The notes below the pieces were generated by a model. That model saw only the letters and a list, made by a program, of their open reading frames with translations. It did not search any database and had not been told where the DNA came from. Position numbers and translations under genes: made by a program. From Thermoplasmatota archaeon (lineage in GTDB: Archaea > Thermoplasmatota > Thermoplasmata > Thermoplasmatales > Thermoplasmataceae), in the NCBI GenBank assembly GCA_023484805.1, contig JAMDAM010000026.1, forward strand, positions 1 through 48,896: a stretch of DNA of 48,896 nucleotides, written 5' to 3'. Shown one piece after another: positions 1-10,611 of this stretch. Within the stretch, counting starts at the first letter, position 1; every line of letters starts with the position of its first letter.

Positions 1-75
1 TGCTCCGACCGGGATTTGGACCCGGGTCGTCGGCTTGAAAGGCCGAAATGCTTGGCCGGACTACACCATCGGAGC
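1..75 (-). tRNA. tRNA-Glu (anticodon TTC)
   Basis: Reverse complement GCTCCGATGGTGTAGTCCGGCCAAGCATTTCGGCCTTTCAAGCCGACGACCCGGGTCCAAATCCCGGTCGGAGCA folds as a cloverleaf: acceptor GCTCCGA/TCGGAGC, anticodon stem TCGGC/GCCGA with loop CTTTCAA, T arm CCGGG/CCCGG. Confidence 0.95.
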
Positions 76-160
76 GCTTACGGTTAAACGGTTGAGAATA
101 TATTTACCTTTTCGTGACTTTTGACTCTCACATTATTCCTGACAAAGGACTTCTCCCTCA

Positions 161-1195
161 TCAGTATCTTAGAATTGCACAATATCCGCCAAAACTCCTG
201 ACCAGCTGCCCGCTTTCGCTCTGGGAACTGAATATATGGATACCTGTTCCGGATTTTGCCGCCAAATCCAGTATCTTCCTGGATCTTTCCTTTCGAAACT
301 CCTCTTCCGTAAGCATTATTTTTTCAGCGGACCCTGCTTCAACTGATTTCAGCACTTCTTCATATCCGTATGCAGCCCTTTCCCCCATCTTAAGGTTTCT
401 CGAAAATTCTTCAATCAGCCTTTTCTCTTTCAAAAGCCTGGATTCTGAGAAGATCTGCTCACTTTCAGGCTTTGACAGGAACTCATACACCGCCCCCTGA
501 TCTGATCTTCCTGTGGAAAAATTATATGACTGGTACTTTGCAAGCATGTTGTCATCGCGGATAGACGAATAGAGGTGGTCATGCGTGAAACCGGGTCCGA
601 GGATTATTATCACGCTTTCCTTCTTTATGATGCCCTTCAGCGTGGAGATTATCTCACCAATGTAAGTCTTTTCTGAATAGTTGTTCTCGTAAAATTTTCC
701 AGATTTCAGGGAATCTATCCGCGCCGCTGACTGGATGCCGTAACTCCTCATCACCGATATGGTTGCCTGTTCGTCATCCAGGCTCACGAAAATGTATTCC
801 TGGCTGTAATAGTGGGACTGGGCCTCCTTGATGAGTTTTGATTCCTCGGTGTTCCATTCATCCTTCCTCAGGTCAAAAGTCGTACCTGGAGAAATGAGGA
901 ATGACTGGTGTTCCCCTCTCAGGTTCTCGTTTTCCGATACTATTGTCCCAAGCACCTTCAGCCTGTCCACAAACTCCTGGAATTCAACTTCATCGGTGCT
1001 TATGGTAAGGGTCACCGGCTTCCTTGACTGTTCCTTGAGCCTGTTGATATCGTCCTGCTTCTCCAGCCTCCTCATGACTGTCATCCTGATGGCATCTCCC
1101 TTCCTGATTATGTTCCTGAGATACCATAGATCGTCCAGATCCTCGACGTATATGCTCTTCCACTCTTCACTTTTCTCGTCTGATATTATTCTCAT
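161..1195 (-). CDS. pelA: aPelota (Dom34/Pelota), mRNA surveillance / ribosome rescue factor
   Basis: N-terminus MRIISDEKSEEWKSIYVEDLDDLWYLRNIIRKGD and C-terminal eRF1-like domain (AYGYEEVLKSVEAGSAEKIMLTEE) are typical of archaeal Pelota. Confidence 0.93.
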   Translation of the reverse strand: MRIISDEKSEEWKSIYVEDLDDLWYLRNIIRKGDAIRMTVMRRLEKQDDINRLKEQSRKPVTLTISTDEVEFQEFVDRLKVLGTIVSENENLRGEHQSFLISPGTTFDLRKDEWNTEESKLIKEAQSHYYSQEYIFVSLDDEQATISVMRSYGIQSAARIDSLKSGKFYENNYSEKTYIGEIISTLKGIIKKESVIIILGPGFTHDHLYSSIRDDNMLAKYQSYNFSTGRSDQGAVYEFLSKPESEQIFSESRLLKEKRLIEEFSRNLKMGERAAYGYEEVLKSVEAGSAEKIMLTEEEFRKERSRKILDLAAKSGTGIHIFSSQSESGQLVRSFGGYCAILRY

Positions 1196-1670
1196 CTCTC
1201 AACTCCGACAGTTTCTTTGTTATCTTGTCGTAATGCGATCCTTTCCAGTATATCCTGCCGCACCCGGTACATTCCCAGAACTCATGGAAATTCCGGGATA
1301 TTGCCTCTGGGACTGAATTTCCCATAAACCCGCTCTTCAAATCTAGGATGCCATTGCATACCGGGCATCGCGACATCTCTTTTTCCTTCCCTATGGGATA
1401 CGCATCGAGTATTGTAAGCAGCTGATCATCAATATCAAATGATCTCAAAAGAATTGACCTTTCCAAACGTTGCGATAAATCAACATCCATTGTTATAAGG
1501 ATAAGACCACATGTGCTGCATTTCCTTATTATGTCGTCATCTTCCATCGAACTGTCAGCGTATTCAACGTCGTAACCGAGAAAGCGCATCCACCGGCACA
1601 GTTTTCCAAGCATCGCGTCGGCCAGGAACCTCTCGCCGGAGCCTTCTTTATTTCCTGATGATTTCATCAT
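1167..1670 (-). CDS. Mut7-C (DUF82) PIN-like putative RNase with C-terminal zinc ribbon
   Basis: FLADAMLGKLCRWMRFLGYDVEYADSS plus CPVCNG...CTGCGRIYWKGSHYDKI; overlaps the pelota start by 29 nt. Confidence 0.85.
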   Translation of the reverse strand: MMKSSGNKEGSGERFLADAMLGKLCRWMRFLGYDVEYADSSMEDDDIIRKCSTCGLILITMDVDLSQRLERSILLRSFDIDDQLLTILDAYPIGKEKEMSRCPVCNGILDLKSGFMGNSVPEAISRNFHEFWECTGCGRIYWKGSHYDKITKKLSELRDENNIRREK

Positions 1671-1892
1671 CTATTCCCATCAGATCCATTGATCATTATA
1701 TCTTGAAGCGGAACATGTCACAAATTCCATTGTAAATGTTGTAGGAAGCAGGCATATATGGTACTATAATTGTTCCTGCGCTCTAAAGTCCCACCATGTT
1801 CTTTAGTGGTTTGGTACTCAGCCATATTTCCATTGGGACCCTCAGAATCCGTCATTTCAGTTCATTCCTGAATTTAAGCTGGCTTATGGGGT

Positions 1893-2459
1893 TTACTTCT
1901 TCCTGTTGAAAGTAAAGTAGAGAACAAACATGACCACTACAATCGCCCCTATAGCACCTATTTCTTCATACTCTGTCACTGGACTGTGGATTTTCGGAAC
2001 TGACCAGGTGAAGCCGGGATAAGCGCCGGCATTAAGTGCCTGTATATTGCTGTATCCGCTTATTTGGGAGGGCATGTTCTTTGTCATGTTAAAGGCTGCG
2101 GACATGTTCTGTATGCTGGGGAATCCTCCAACCTTTTCCAGCGCCAGAATGAATTGCATCCCGTATGGATTCAACCCGGTGTAAGTAAGGTCGAATACTA
2201 TGAGCGGCTGCGTTACGTTAAGCGACCAGTTATATGAAACAAATGCTTGGTTGTCAATCACCTTGGAGAAAAAGCCATTCCACTCCGGAGTAGTGATCGT
2301 ATAATGAACTCCAGAAATAGGAGCGGTGTAGTAGACAACCGCGGGTAGGGTAGCCGGTGGGGGTGAAAGAGTCGGAGTGGCAGCAGTTGAAACCGCCGGT
2401 ATTGCCACAAGCATTACCATTGAAAGAAGAGCCATAAGTGCTATAACAGAATGATTCAT
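1893..2459 (-). CDS. Predicted secreted / membrane-anchored protein of unknown function
   Basis: N-terminal signal-like segment (MNHSVIALMALLSMVMLVAIPAVSTA), N-x-S/T sequons, C-terminal TM helix followed by FNRKK. Confidence 0.6.
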   Translation of the reverse strand: MNHSVIALMALLSMVMLVAIPAVSTAATPTLSPPPATLPAVVYYTAPISGVHYTITTPEWNGFFSKVIDNQAFVSYNWSLNVTQPLIVFDLTYTGLNPYGMQFILALEKVGGFPSIQNMSAAFNMTKNMPSQISGYSNIQALNAGAYPGFTWSVPKIHSPVTEYEEIGAIGAIVVVMFVLYFTFNRKK

Positions 2460-2567
2460 CTCGACCCGCTTAGTTTTTCCCTATTCAAAACCTTTTTAAA
2501 AATCTTTTCTATGCAGAATTCCATTTTAGCATCGTTGATAAGGATGAAAACCTGAACATATCCTTAA

Positions 2568-5500
2568 TCATTTGCCCTCTCTTCCGACGAACAGGTAAAT
2601 TTCACTGCTAAGGTCCCTCTCTATCATGATCTCTCCGCTCCCCGAAAGTTTCCTAACCTGCCTTCTGATCGACATACCAGGCACCTTGGTCTGCTTGCCC
2701 AGCGCTTTGATCTCACGGAGTGACTTGCCTGAGTTGCTGAGTATCAATCCCTTCGCAGCCTCGTCTTTTTTCCTTGAGAGCGTGTACCGGACTCCAGATA
2801 TTCCCGCTATGGAAAGCAGTACTGCGTAGAACGGATCGAACCCAATGACAAAATTTTCCCTTGAAATTTCAAAGGTCTTTCCATCATATCCGAAAATGCA
2901 GGTAACGTTGGAATTTCCCAATGGGAGTTCTGCAGAGAAAGTTTTTCCTGAACCGGCGTACTTTCCATCCAAATACCAGGATATATTCACGTTCTGCAGG
3001 TTGGTGCCTGTCATGTCGATGCTGAATTTCCCAGAATTACCAAATATGCTTGATGCAATGGAGGCTGAGCTTACAGTAACATAGTATGTCACGTTCACAG
3101 TTACATTGGCTGACCTGTTGCTGTTGAGGCATAGATCCTCTGCAGTTACTGAAAGGTTATACACTCCGTCTGAATTGAAGAAGACAATGAAACTTCCACT
3201 CTTTGCTGGATTGCCGACGGAGATCACGTGGTTACCAAATTCTACTTTAATTGTTCTGAGGGGGGCCAAGTCAGCAACTTTGTAATTTACCGTTGTGTAA
3301 TTGACAAATCTGGCCTGTACCGCTGAGATATTGAGGGATATGACAGGTTCAGCATCCGAGTAAAACACCGTGAAGTTGTAAAGCGCAAAATTACCGCTTG
3401 GAGTAACATCCATCAATGTGATGTGGTAAAGCCCCTCTGCCTGCCGCAACCCAACGGTGCCATTTTCCAATGCTGTATAATTCTGCTGAAATGAGGCACC
3501 TGAGAGGGAGTAAAATATCCTGGAGTTTTCAGGTACACCCAGGTTTACATGAAGCGATGAAACGTTCATGAAAAGGCTTTTTCCAGGAAGATTACTGATC
3601 ACCGGAATAGTATTGTTGACGGCTATCCGGATGGCACCGGCTGTCTGCGTTCCGCTTTCAGATATGGAAAGGTAAGAAAAAGTGTAGATTCCGTTGTTTT
3701 CGAACCCTGGACTATCATGGTAAATCTGGACTTTGAGACTGCTTGATTCGTTAAACCAGTCAAATACTGCACCAGATGGGGCGGTGAAATTAGCCCTTAT
3801 CTCTGAGGTTATGTTTGAATTTATGGCAATGAAGAATGAGTTGTTCATGGAGTTACCGAAAAAGGAATACTCGGATCTGTTGCTACAGGAGACTGCCAGC
3901 CCGGGAGAAAATGCAATCACAGTGAAATTATACTCAAATTCCGTAAGGACGGATCCGTCCCCGAGAACTGGAAATACGTAAAGTGTAAAATTTCCGTTTC
4001 CAACCTGCATGCTGTAATTCGTGCCTTCTACTGAAACGTTAGTGAGAAAACTCTTTCCCTTTACCCTTAGGCCGTAACTGGAGACGTTCTTTATTGGCAT
4101 CCATGCCAGCGTAAGGTTCCCGTGGCTGAAGAATTCCCCATTGTAGAGGTTGATGCTGAAATTACTGTATGATGTGTTAAGTACAGTGAATGTGAGGTAT
4201 CTTGAGAAAACCTGCCCGTATATGTCCGTGATATTCACGTATACTGGAAACTGTTTCATCCCCTGTGTGGCAGTAACATTTATCTCGGAGCCGGTGAAAT
4301 AGGTCGTCTCATTCATTGATTGCATGGAAATTTCAGCTTTAAGGAAACCGGTTACGTTTGATATGCTCACCTGGATTTCCTGCCCGACGTAGACAGAGCT
4401 TCCGTTTTCAGGGGTTGAAATCACAACAGGGTCATTATTGTCAACTGTACAGCTGGCAGTTGCAGTGGAATTGTAACCTGCGTTGTTGCTGACATACACT
4501 GACATGGAGTAATTGCCATCTGGAATAACCAAGGAATTTATCACGAGGTCCTCGTTATCCGAAACAAAGCGGAAGCCGTCCATGGAGATTTCCACGGTGT
4601 ATCCGATGGCTGAAGAGACTGTGGTGTTTACATAGGCGAGCCCCCTCAGTAAGTAGTGGCTGCTGATTTTCAGTGATACATTTTTTCCTGAAAAGGCGTC
4701 GGCCTTATCGTGGTAGAATACCACAATTTCTGTGGCGTTCATTTCAGATCCTGCTGAGAAGTTTCCATTTAACCATAGTGTAGATGAGGAGATGACTGGT
4801 ATGGGCACTGATTCCATGGAAGAGTTGCCCATGATGTTGTACGCCGAACCGTTGAATATCACTGGGGTTGATCCGGCATAAGCTACACTTGAAATGCTCT
4901 GCTGCAGGAATTCATTGTTGGCGCGTGCCATTGTGAAATAGGTTTCACCTGATAAGGTACTGCTCAGTATCGAAGAAGTACCTTCGTTGTCTGAACTCGT
5001 CTTGCAAATACGAACGGAGCCATCAAACCGCGAATACGAATTGCTGGATATTATCGTTCTAGAAAGTGATACTGGGTCAATTCTTTCCGTTACCGTTGAT
5101 CCGTTTGTCACATTGACCCCCTCAACCATTATGAGACCGCTTGCTGCATAGATTCCAGTTAAGGAATATGCGGTTCCCTGTGGCCATGCAGAAATGACTC
5201 CAGAAGAACTTTCGGTTGAGACGTTTATGGCAGTAACGCTGCCACTCATGTTGTATTCGACCACTTCATCACTGCCTGGTGTAATGAGGCCGGATGGATT
5301 TCTAAGACCATAAAGCGTTAAATTGTCCTGCCTGCCGGAAGTCACGTTTAGGGAAAAGATTTCTGAGGAATTCGTCCCGGATCCCAGGAAATAGATGGTG
5401 TCCAGCCATGAATATAAGCCAACCGGCTTGAATGATGAATCAGCACCGGCAGTGGAAATCAGAGAGAAGCTTCCGTTCTCATAATTATACTTGATGATAT

Positions 5501-6338
5501 CGCTATTCCAGCCGATATAGTAAGCAGAGTTCAGCGAAGGAAAGAGTATTGCCTGATTTTGAGTCCCATACGGTCTGTATACAGCTGGAATTGTGAAATT
5601 AGAGAAATTGAACCGCGTTCCATTCTGTACTGCCTGGAAGATACCGCTGGGTTCAGAAACATCCGTAATGTTATATATGTTTATATTGGAAATAGCACCG
5701 CCAGCCATGACGGACAAATTCCCACCAAACGTGGTCTCGGTGGGGATGTCCAGGGGAAGGACAACGTAATTGCTGTCATTTCTGAATATTTCCAGATAGA
5801 AGTTCCTCCCATAGGACGTTGAGAAATATAGCTTAATGTCATAATACTCGTTCATTCTTGGTTCATGCGATAGACGGTATTGCGCCCCCTCTGCTGAGAT
5901 TACCGTAGTATTCTGGGAGCGGTTTATCAGTATATCTCCAACCATTGAATTTCCGTAGTAGACGGGAAATGATACCAGTGTAAAACCTGTGCTCAAGTTA
6001 TCATTCCAGGAGAAGCCTAACTGCACCATGGTGTAAAGAGATGTCGTCAGAGCCATCCTCAGGAATGACATTTTATAATTATCATTAGTAGTAGCAATGC
6101 CCAAACCCTTTCCATACTGGCCGTTCTTGATTGAGATGTTGTAAGCAGTTCCGTTGCCCGCATGCGAAAACCCTATCCATGTCGTATTTTGTGGAAATGA
6201 ACCGATCCCTTGTCCTGAAAAATTGTAGTAATTGCCGACCGGTAACTCAGCACCGCCTGTAGAAGCCTGTGCCAGTATGCCCATATTCGGTATAATTATT
6301 AATAGTACCATACATGTAATTAATTTAATTGATACCAT
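2568..6338 (-). CDS. Large surface protein: signal peptide, repetitive beta-rich ectodomain, C-terminal TM helix and wHTH-like cytosolic tail
   Basis: The ORF runs to 6353, but a TATA-like TTTTTTAAAT centred near 6363 favours the ATG at 6338 (MVSIKLITCMVLLIIIPNMGILAQA signal peptide). Roughly 60 N-x-S/T sequons; TM segment FYAVLLSIAGISGVRYTLSRKK near the C-terminus. Confidence 0.75.
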   Translation of the reverse strand: MVSIKLITCMVLLIIIPNMGILAQASTGGAELPVGNYYNFSGQGIGSFPQNTTWIGFSHAGNGTAYNISIKNGQYGKGLGIATTNDNYKMSFLRMALTTSLYTMVQLGFSWNDNLSTGFTLVSFPVYYGNSMVGDILINRSQNTTVISAEGAQYRLSHEPRMNEYYDIKLYFSTSYGRNFYLEIFRNDSNYVVLPLDIPTETTFGGNLSVMAGGAISNINIYNITDVSEPSGIFQAVQNGTRFNFSNFTIPAVYRPYGTQNQAILFPSLNSAYYIGWNSDIIKYNYENGSFSLISTAGADSSFKPVGLYSWLDTIYFLGSGTNSSEIFSLNVTSGRQDNLTLYGLRNPSGLITPGSDEVVEYNMSGSVTAINVSTESSSGVISAWPQGTAYSLTGIYAASGLIMVEGVNVTNGSTVTERIDPVSLSRTIISSNSYSRFDGSVRICKTSSDNEGTSSILSSTLSGETYFTMARANNEFLQQSISSVAYAGSTPVIFNGSAYNIMGNSSMESVPIPVISSSTLWLNGNFSAGSEMNATEIVVFYHDKADAFSGKNVSLKISSHYLLRGLAYVNTTVSSAIGYTVEISMDGFRFVSDNEDLVINSLVIPDGNYSMSVYVSNNAGYNSTATASCTVDNNDPVVISTPENGSSVYVGQEIQVSISNVTGFLKAEISMQSMNETTYFTGSEINVTATQGMKQFPVYVNITDIYGQVFSRYLTFTVLNTSYSNFSINLYNGEFFSHGNLTLAWMPIKNVSSYGLRVKGKSFLTNVSVEGTNYSMQVGNGNFTLYVFPVLGDGSVLTEFEYNFTVIAFSPGLAVSCSNRSEYSFFGNSMNNSFFIAINSNITSEIRANFTAPSGAVFDWFNESSSLKVQIYHDSPGFENNGIYTFSYLSISESGTQTAGAIRIAVNNTIPVISNLPGKSLFMNVSSLHVNLGVPENSRIFYSLSGASFQQNYTALENGTVGLRQAEGLYHITLMDVTPSGNFALYNFTVFYSDAEPVISLNISAVQARFVNYTTVNYKVADLAPLRTIKVEFGNHVISVGNPAKSGSFIVFFNSDGVYNLSVTAEDLCLNSNRSANVTVNVTYYVTVSSASIASSIFGNSGKFSIDMTGTNLQNVNISWYLDGKYAGSGKTFSAELPLGNSNVTCIFGYDGKTFEISRENFVIGFDPFYAVLLSIAGISGVRYTLSRKKDEAAKGLILSNSGKSLREIKALGKQTKVPGMSIRRQVRKLSGSGEIMIERDLSSEIYLFVGREGK

Positions 6339-6358
6339 TTTTTCCATATCCATGGCCG

Positions 6359-6367
6359 ATTTAAAAA
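6359..6367 (-). promoter_or_regulatory. TATA box of the large surface protein gene
   Basis: Reverse-strand GTTTTTTAAATCGG centred about 25 nt from the ATG at 6338. Confidence 0.45.
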
Positions 6368-6461
6368 ACTTTCATGTCAGTCTATTCAGCAGCCGCTCCC
6401 AGCTGATGGCCCATGGTGCAAAAACAAGCTCTTTATACCTCCCTCTAATCATGAGAACAAC

Positions 6462-7478
6462 ATGATAAATGTAGCAGTGAACGGGTATGGGACCATCGGC
6501 AGGAGGGTAGCTCATGCCGTTCTAAAGCAACCTGACATGAAGGTCTCCGGAATAGTGAAGGCGACCCCGGACTATGTAGCCAGAATGGCTGCGAAGACCT
6601 TCAGGATATACGTTCCTGATGAAATATCAGCCAGGAAGTTTAAGGAAGCGGGGATAGATACTGCGGGCTTGCTGCCAGATCTGCTATCGACAAGCGATAT
6701 AGTTGTGGATGCAACCCCCGAGGGGATGGGCGAGAAGAACAGAACAATGTACACTGGAAAGATAAATGCAATATTTCAGGGAGGCGAGGACAGTTCGGTG
6801 GCAGATGCCAGCTTCAATGCCTATTCCAGTTACGGGGAATGCTACGGTAAGAAATCTGTCAGGGTGGTATCCTGCAACACGACTGGACTTGCAAGGAGCC
6901 TCTTTCCTGTCCACTCTGAAATTGGAATACAGCACGTCAGCGCTACACTAATAAGGAGGGCAACCGATCCAAATGACAGCAAGAAAGGCCCGATTAATGC
7001 CATAGAGCCAAGCCTAAAATTCCCGTCACATCACGCCCCTGACGTAAAGACCGTGATCAGGGATATTGATATAGATACGGTGGCTGTCAAGGTTCCGACA
7101 ACCCTTATGCACGTTCATGTTGTAGATGCAAGGCTCAGGAAAAATGCAACACGGGAAGAAGTTATTGGTGCATGGAGCAAATTCAGGAGGGTAAGGCTTA
7201 TCTCCGGAAAGGATGGCCTCGCCTCCACCGCTCAGATAATGGACATGTCGAGGGAGGGAAACAGGGACAGATCAGACCTCTACGAAATAGTTATCTGGCA
7301 GGACAGTGTTAGCGTAAAGGGAGACCGGCTGAACTATATCCAGGCAGTCCACCAGGAAAGCATAGTGGTACCGGAGAACGTGGATGCCATAAGATCATCC
7401 CTGGGTTCTGCAGGTCAGTACGAATCGATTGACCTGACTGACAGGAGCCTGAGCATAGACAGAGAGGTGTTTTACTAA
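6462..7478 (+). CDS. gap: Archaeal type II glyceraldehyde-3-phosphate dehydrogenase
   Basis: [30 protein letters not shown], catalytic [18 protein letters not shown]. Confidence 0.95.
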   Translation: MINVAVNGYGTIGRRVAHAVLKQPDMKVSGIVKATPDYVARMAAKTFRIYVPDEISARKFKEAGIDTAGLLPDLLSTSDIVVDATPEGMGEKNRTMYTGKINAIFQGGEDSSVADASFNAYSSYGECYGKKSVRVVSCNTTGLARSLFPVHSEIGIQHVSATLIRRATDPNDSKKGPINAIEPSLKFPSHHAPDVKTVIRDIDIDTVAVKVPTTLMHVHVVDARLRKNATREEVIGAWSKFRRVRLISGKDGLASTAQIMDMSREGNRDRSDLYEIVIWQDSVSVKGDRLNYIQAVHQESIVVPENVDAIRSSLGSAGQYESIDLTDRSLSIDREVFY

Positions 7479-8446
7479 TGGCGGGAAATGAGAAGGAAAC
7501 TAAGAAAATAACAATAGAAGATCTAGCCGGAGTCGGAGAAGCGACTGCCGAGAAATTGAGAGAAAACGGATATGACGACATAATGACCCTGGCTGTCGCG
7601 TCGCCAAAGGACCTGTCAGAGGTAAGTGGCATAGCAGAGGGCGCTGCAATCAAGATAATAAATGCTGCTAGAAAAGCCGCTGATGTCGGCAATTTCGAGA
7701 CTGGAGAGGAGATCCTTGCCCGCAGGAAGGATGTCAGGAAACTGACAACCGGGAGCAAGAACCTTGATGATTTGCTTGGTGGTGGGCTAGAAACTCAGTC
7801 CATAACAGAGTTCTTCGGGGAATTCGGATCAGGAAAGACGCAGATAATGCACCAGCTTGCAGTAAACGTGACCATGCCATTCGAGAAGGGCGGGCTGGAA
7901 GCCGAAACCATGATAATCGATACTGAGAATACGTTCAGGCCGGAAAGGATAGTGCAGATGGCAAGAGCGAAGGGGGTTGATCCCGACGAGACCCTGAAGC
8001 GTATACATGTGGCAAGGGCATACAACTCACACCACCAGATACTGCTGGCTGAAAAGGCTGCCGATCTTGCCAAGGAATTCAATATAAAGCTGGTAGTTGT
8101 TGATTCCCTAACATCCCACTTCAGGTCAGAATACATGGGCAGAGGGTCTCTGGCTGAGAGGCAGCAGCTGCTCAACAGGCACATGCACGATCTGTTGAAG
8201 TTCTCCACCATCTATAATGCAATCATAGCCGTAACAAACCAGGTATCTGCGAGGCCCGATGTATTTTTCGGAGACCCAACCACCCCAATTGGCGGGAACA
8301 TAGTCGGCCATACCGCAACCTTCAGGATATATCTCAGGAAGAGCAAGGCCGGAAAGAGAATTGCCAGGCTGATTGATTCACCTTACCTTCCAGAGGGTGA
8401 AACCGTAATACAGCTTTCAGAAGATGGAATCAGCGACGGAACCTGA
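7478..8446 (+). CDS. radA: DNA repair and recombination protein RadA
   Basis: N-terminal HhH domain ([20 protein letters not shown]), Walker [28 protein letters not shown]-terminal [16 protein letters not shown]. Confidence 0.97.
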   Translation: MAGNEKETKKITIEDLAGVGEATAEKLRENGYDDIMTLAVASPKDLSEVSGIAEGAAIKIINAARKAADVGNFETGEEILARRKDVRKLTTGSKNLDDLLGGGLETQSITEFFGEFGSGKTQIMHQLAVNVTMPFEKGGLEAETMIIDTENTFRPERIVQMARAKGVDPDETLKRIHVARAYNSHHQILLAEKAADLAKEFNIKLVVVDSLTSHFRSEYMGRGSLAERQQLLNRHMHDLLKFSTIYNAIIAVTNQVSARPDVFFGDPTTPIGGNIVGHTATFRIYLRKSKAGKRIARLIDSPYLPEGETVIQLSEDGISDGT

Positions 8447-8491
8447 TTCTCATTCCTATTTTTTAAGGGCAAGATTTTTAAAGCAATTCAA

Positions 8492-9019
8492 GTGACTTTA
8501 TTCATGTGGGATCAGATAAGTGGAAAATTTGTCCGCAATCCGTCACAACAGAAGGTCGTTAAAAAAATGATCTCCATCGGGTTGAACGTGGAGATGGACA
8601 TGGACAGAAAACTGAGGATCTATTGTGATGGGATAGAGATAAAACCGAACTCAATTGCCGAGGCGATCAGCGTCGACAGGAGGGTAGTTGTGGAAACTCT
8701 CAGGAAAATTTCCGAAGATTCCACGCTCCTGGAATTTTTCCAGAATTTAAGGCCGGTCTGCAACCTGGGCATGGCCAGTTCCAAGGTTGGGATGGGCGTT
8801 ATAGAAATACTTCCCGATTCCGCAAGCCGTTCCGGCATAATTGCCGGCGTTGCCGATATTATAGCCAGGGAAAAAATAAGCATACGCCAGGTGATAGGCG
8901 ATGATCCGGACCTGGTCGATAACCCTAAGGCAATAATAGTGACTGACGTCCCGGTTCCGCCAGGCATGCTGGCCAGGATAAAGTCGGTTCCAGGCGTAAA
9001 GGCTGTTGTTATACTTTAG
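8492..9019 (+). CDS. HTH plus ACT domain predicted regulator
   Basis: HTH-like segment SIAEAISVDRRVVVETLRKI followed by an ACT-like domain GIIAGVADIIAREKISIRQVIGDDP...IKSVPGVKAVVIL. Confidence 0.65.
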   Translation: MTLFMWDQISGKFVRNPSQQKVVKKMISIGLNVEMDMDRKLRIYCDGIEIKPNSIAEAISVDRRVVVETLRKISEDSTLLEFFQNLRPVCNLGMASSKVGMGVIEILPDSASRSGIIAGVADIIAREKISIRQVIGDDPDLVDNPKAIIVTDVPVPPGMLARIKSVPGVKAVVIL

Positions 9020-9022
9020 TCC

Positions 9023-10108
9023 TCAGATAAACTTTGCAAGGTCATTGCCGTAAACGATTGCCATAACCTGCCCCAACTTGACGCTTATCCCTTCCCTAGA
9101 GTCGGAAATGCAATTCACATGACCCATCTTCCTCTTCCTCCTTACTTCAGACTTCCCGTACCAGTATATCTGGGTACCGCCGACCTTAAGGATGCTGATC
9201 TTCTTTATGTTGTTCAGTTCTGTTCCTATTATGTTGACAATCCCGCTTGGCCTGAGAAGTTCGGGTGTTCCGACCGGCAGTCCACTGATAGCCCGTACAT
9301 GCTGTTCAAACTGCGATATGGATGAACCCATTAGGGTATGATGGCCGGTATTGTGCACCCTGGGCGCGAATTCATTGATGAATGGCTTTCCGTCCACTAT
9401 GAAAAACTCTATGCCCATTACACCTGTGTAGTTAAGCGACTGCACCAGTTTCCTGGATATCTCAAACATGCCGTTGTCTTCCGACGGAGCGAAGCTGTTT
9501 ATCAGTATTCCGTTGAGGTTGAGGTTATATGAGGGCACGTGAGCAGAAATTTCACCCCTCGTTGAGCGTGATATTATAATGGAAGCCTCGTGCTGGTAGT
9601 CAACAAACTCCTCAACTACATATTTCTGTTCGGGAAGGCCATCAGGGAGAGGATCACCGTCCTTGAGGAAGTACTGGCCCTTTCCGTCGTACCCACCGGC
9701 GGCTGTCTTTATCACACACCTCCCGAATTCCTTGCGTATTCTGGCAAGCTCCGGCAAACTCCCCGCCGTCTCATACCTTGGTATGGGAAAATTTCCAGAC
9801 CTGAGGAATTCCTTCTCCAGGCTCCTGTCCCTCTTCAGCCGGATGGGTTCTATCCCTGGCCTAAGTTTATCCTTTGAGCTTGCATATTCCAGGGCTTCTG
9901 CATTGACGTGCTCAAATTCGTACGTTACTAGGTCGCACTCGTCAACGAACTTCCTGTAATCCTCGTATGGAAAATGCCTGTCCGCTATACGCGAAGCAGG
10001 GTCACTCCTGTCTCCGCCCAGCACGTAATACTCGTCGCCAAGTTTTTTTCCCTCGAGGATCATCATCCAGCCAAGCTGTCCTGATCCTATTATCCCTATC
10101 CTTGTCAA
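9023..10108 (-). CDS. purK: 5-(carboxyamino)imidazole ribonucleotide synthase
   Basis: [25 protein letters not shown]-grasp [14 protein letters not shown]-like motif, [14 protein letters not shown]. Confidence 0.94.
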   Translation of the reverse strand: MTRIGIIGSGQLGWMMILEGKKLGDEYYVLGGDRSDPASRIADRHFPYEDYRKFVDECDLVTYEFEHVNAEALEYASSKDKLRPGIEPIRLKRDRSLEKEFLRSGNFPIPRYETAGSLPELARIRKEFGRCVIKTAAGGYDGKGQYFLKDGDPLPDGLPEQKYVVEEFVDYQHEASIIISRSTRGEISAHVPSYNLNLNGILINSFAPSEDNGMFEISRKLVQSLNYTGVMGIEFFIVDGKPFINEFAPRVHNTGHHTLMGSSISQFEQHVRAISGLPVGTPELLRPSGIVNIIGTELNNIKKISILKVGGTQIYWYGKSEVRRKRKMGHVNCISDSREGISVKLGQVMAIVYGNDLAKFI

Positions 10109-10575
10109 ACCGATTCACCGAGGACTCGCTTCTGTTCTGATTCCATGTACTCCTGAACCATTTTCTTTATTTCAGGATACTTGATCGAGAGAATGCGGAG
10201 TGCAAGCAGAGCTGCGTTCCGCGAATTCCCTATTGCAACAGTGGCAACAGGAATTCCAGACGGCATCTGGACAATGGACAGGAGGGAGTCAAGCCCGTTC
10301 AGGTTCTTTGTTGGTATGGGCACCCCTATTACCGGAAGATGGGTAACAGATGCGGTCATGCCTGGCAGGTGTGCGGCTCCCCCTGCTCCTGCAATTATTA
10401 CCTCGACCCCCCTGTCGGAGGCTTCTGATGAGAATTCTATCATGAATCTCGGGGTCCTGTGTGCGGAAACGATCCTGACCTCTGTTTCAACGCCGAATTC
10501 TTTGAGGGTTGTGACTGCATCCTTCATGTAATCATAGTCATTCTTGCTCCCCATTATGACTGCAACTTTTTTCAT
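10105..10575 (-). CDS. purE: 5-(carboxyamino)imidazole ribonucleotide mutase
   Basis: [39 protein letters not shown]; start/stop overlap with purK. Confidence 0.96.
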   Translation of the reverse strand: MKKVAVIMGSKNDYDYMKDAVTTLKEFGVETEVRIVSAHRTPRFMIEFSSEASDRGVEVIIAGAGGAAHLPGMTASVTHLPVIGVPIPTKNLNGLDSLLSIVQMPSGIPVATVAIGNSRNAALLALRILSIKYPEIKKMVQEYMESEQKRVLGESV

Positions 10576-10611
10576 GGATGCTCAATGCATAGAGAATTTA
10601 TTTATTTATGT

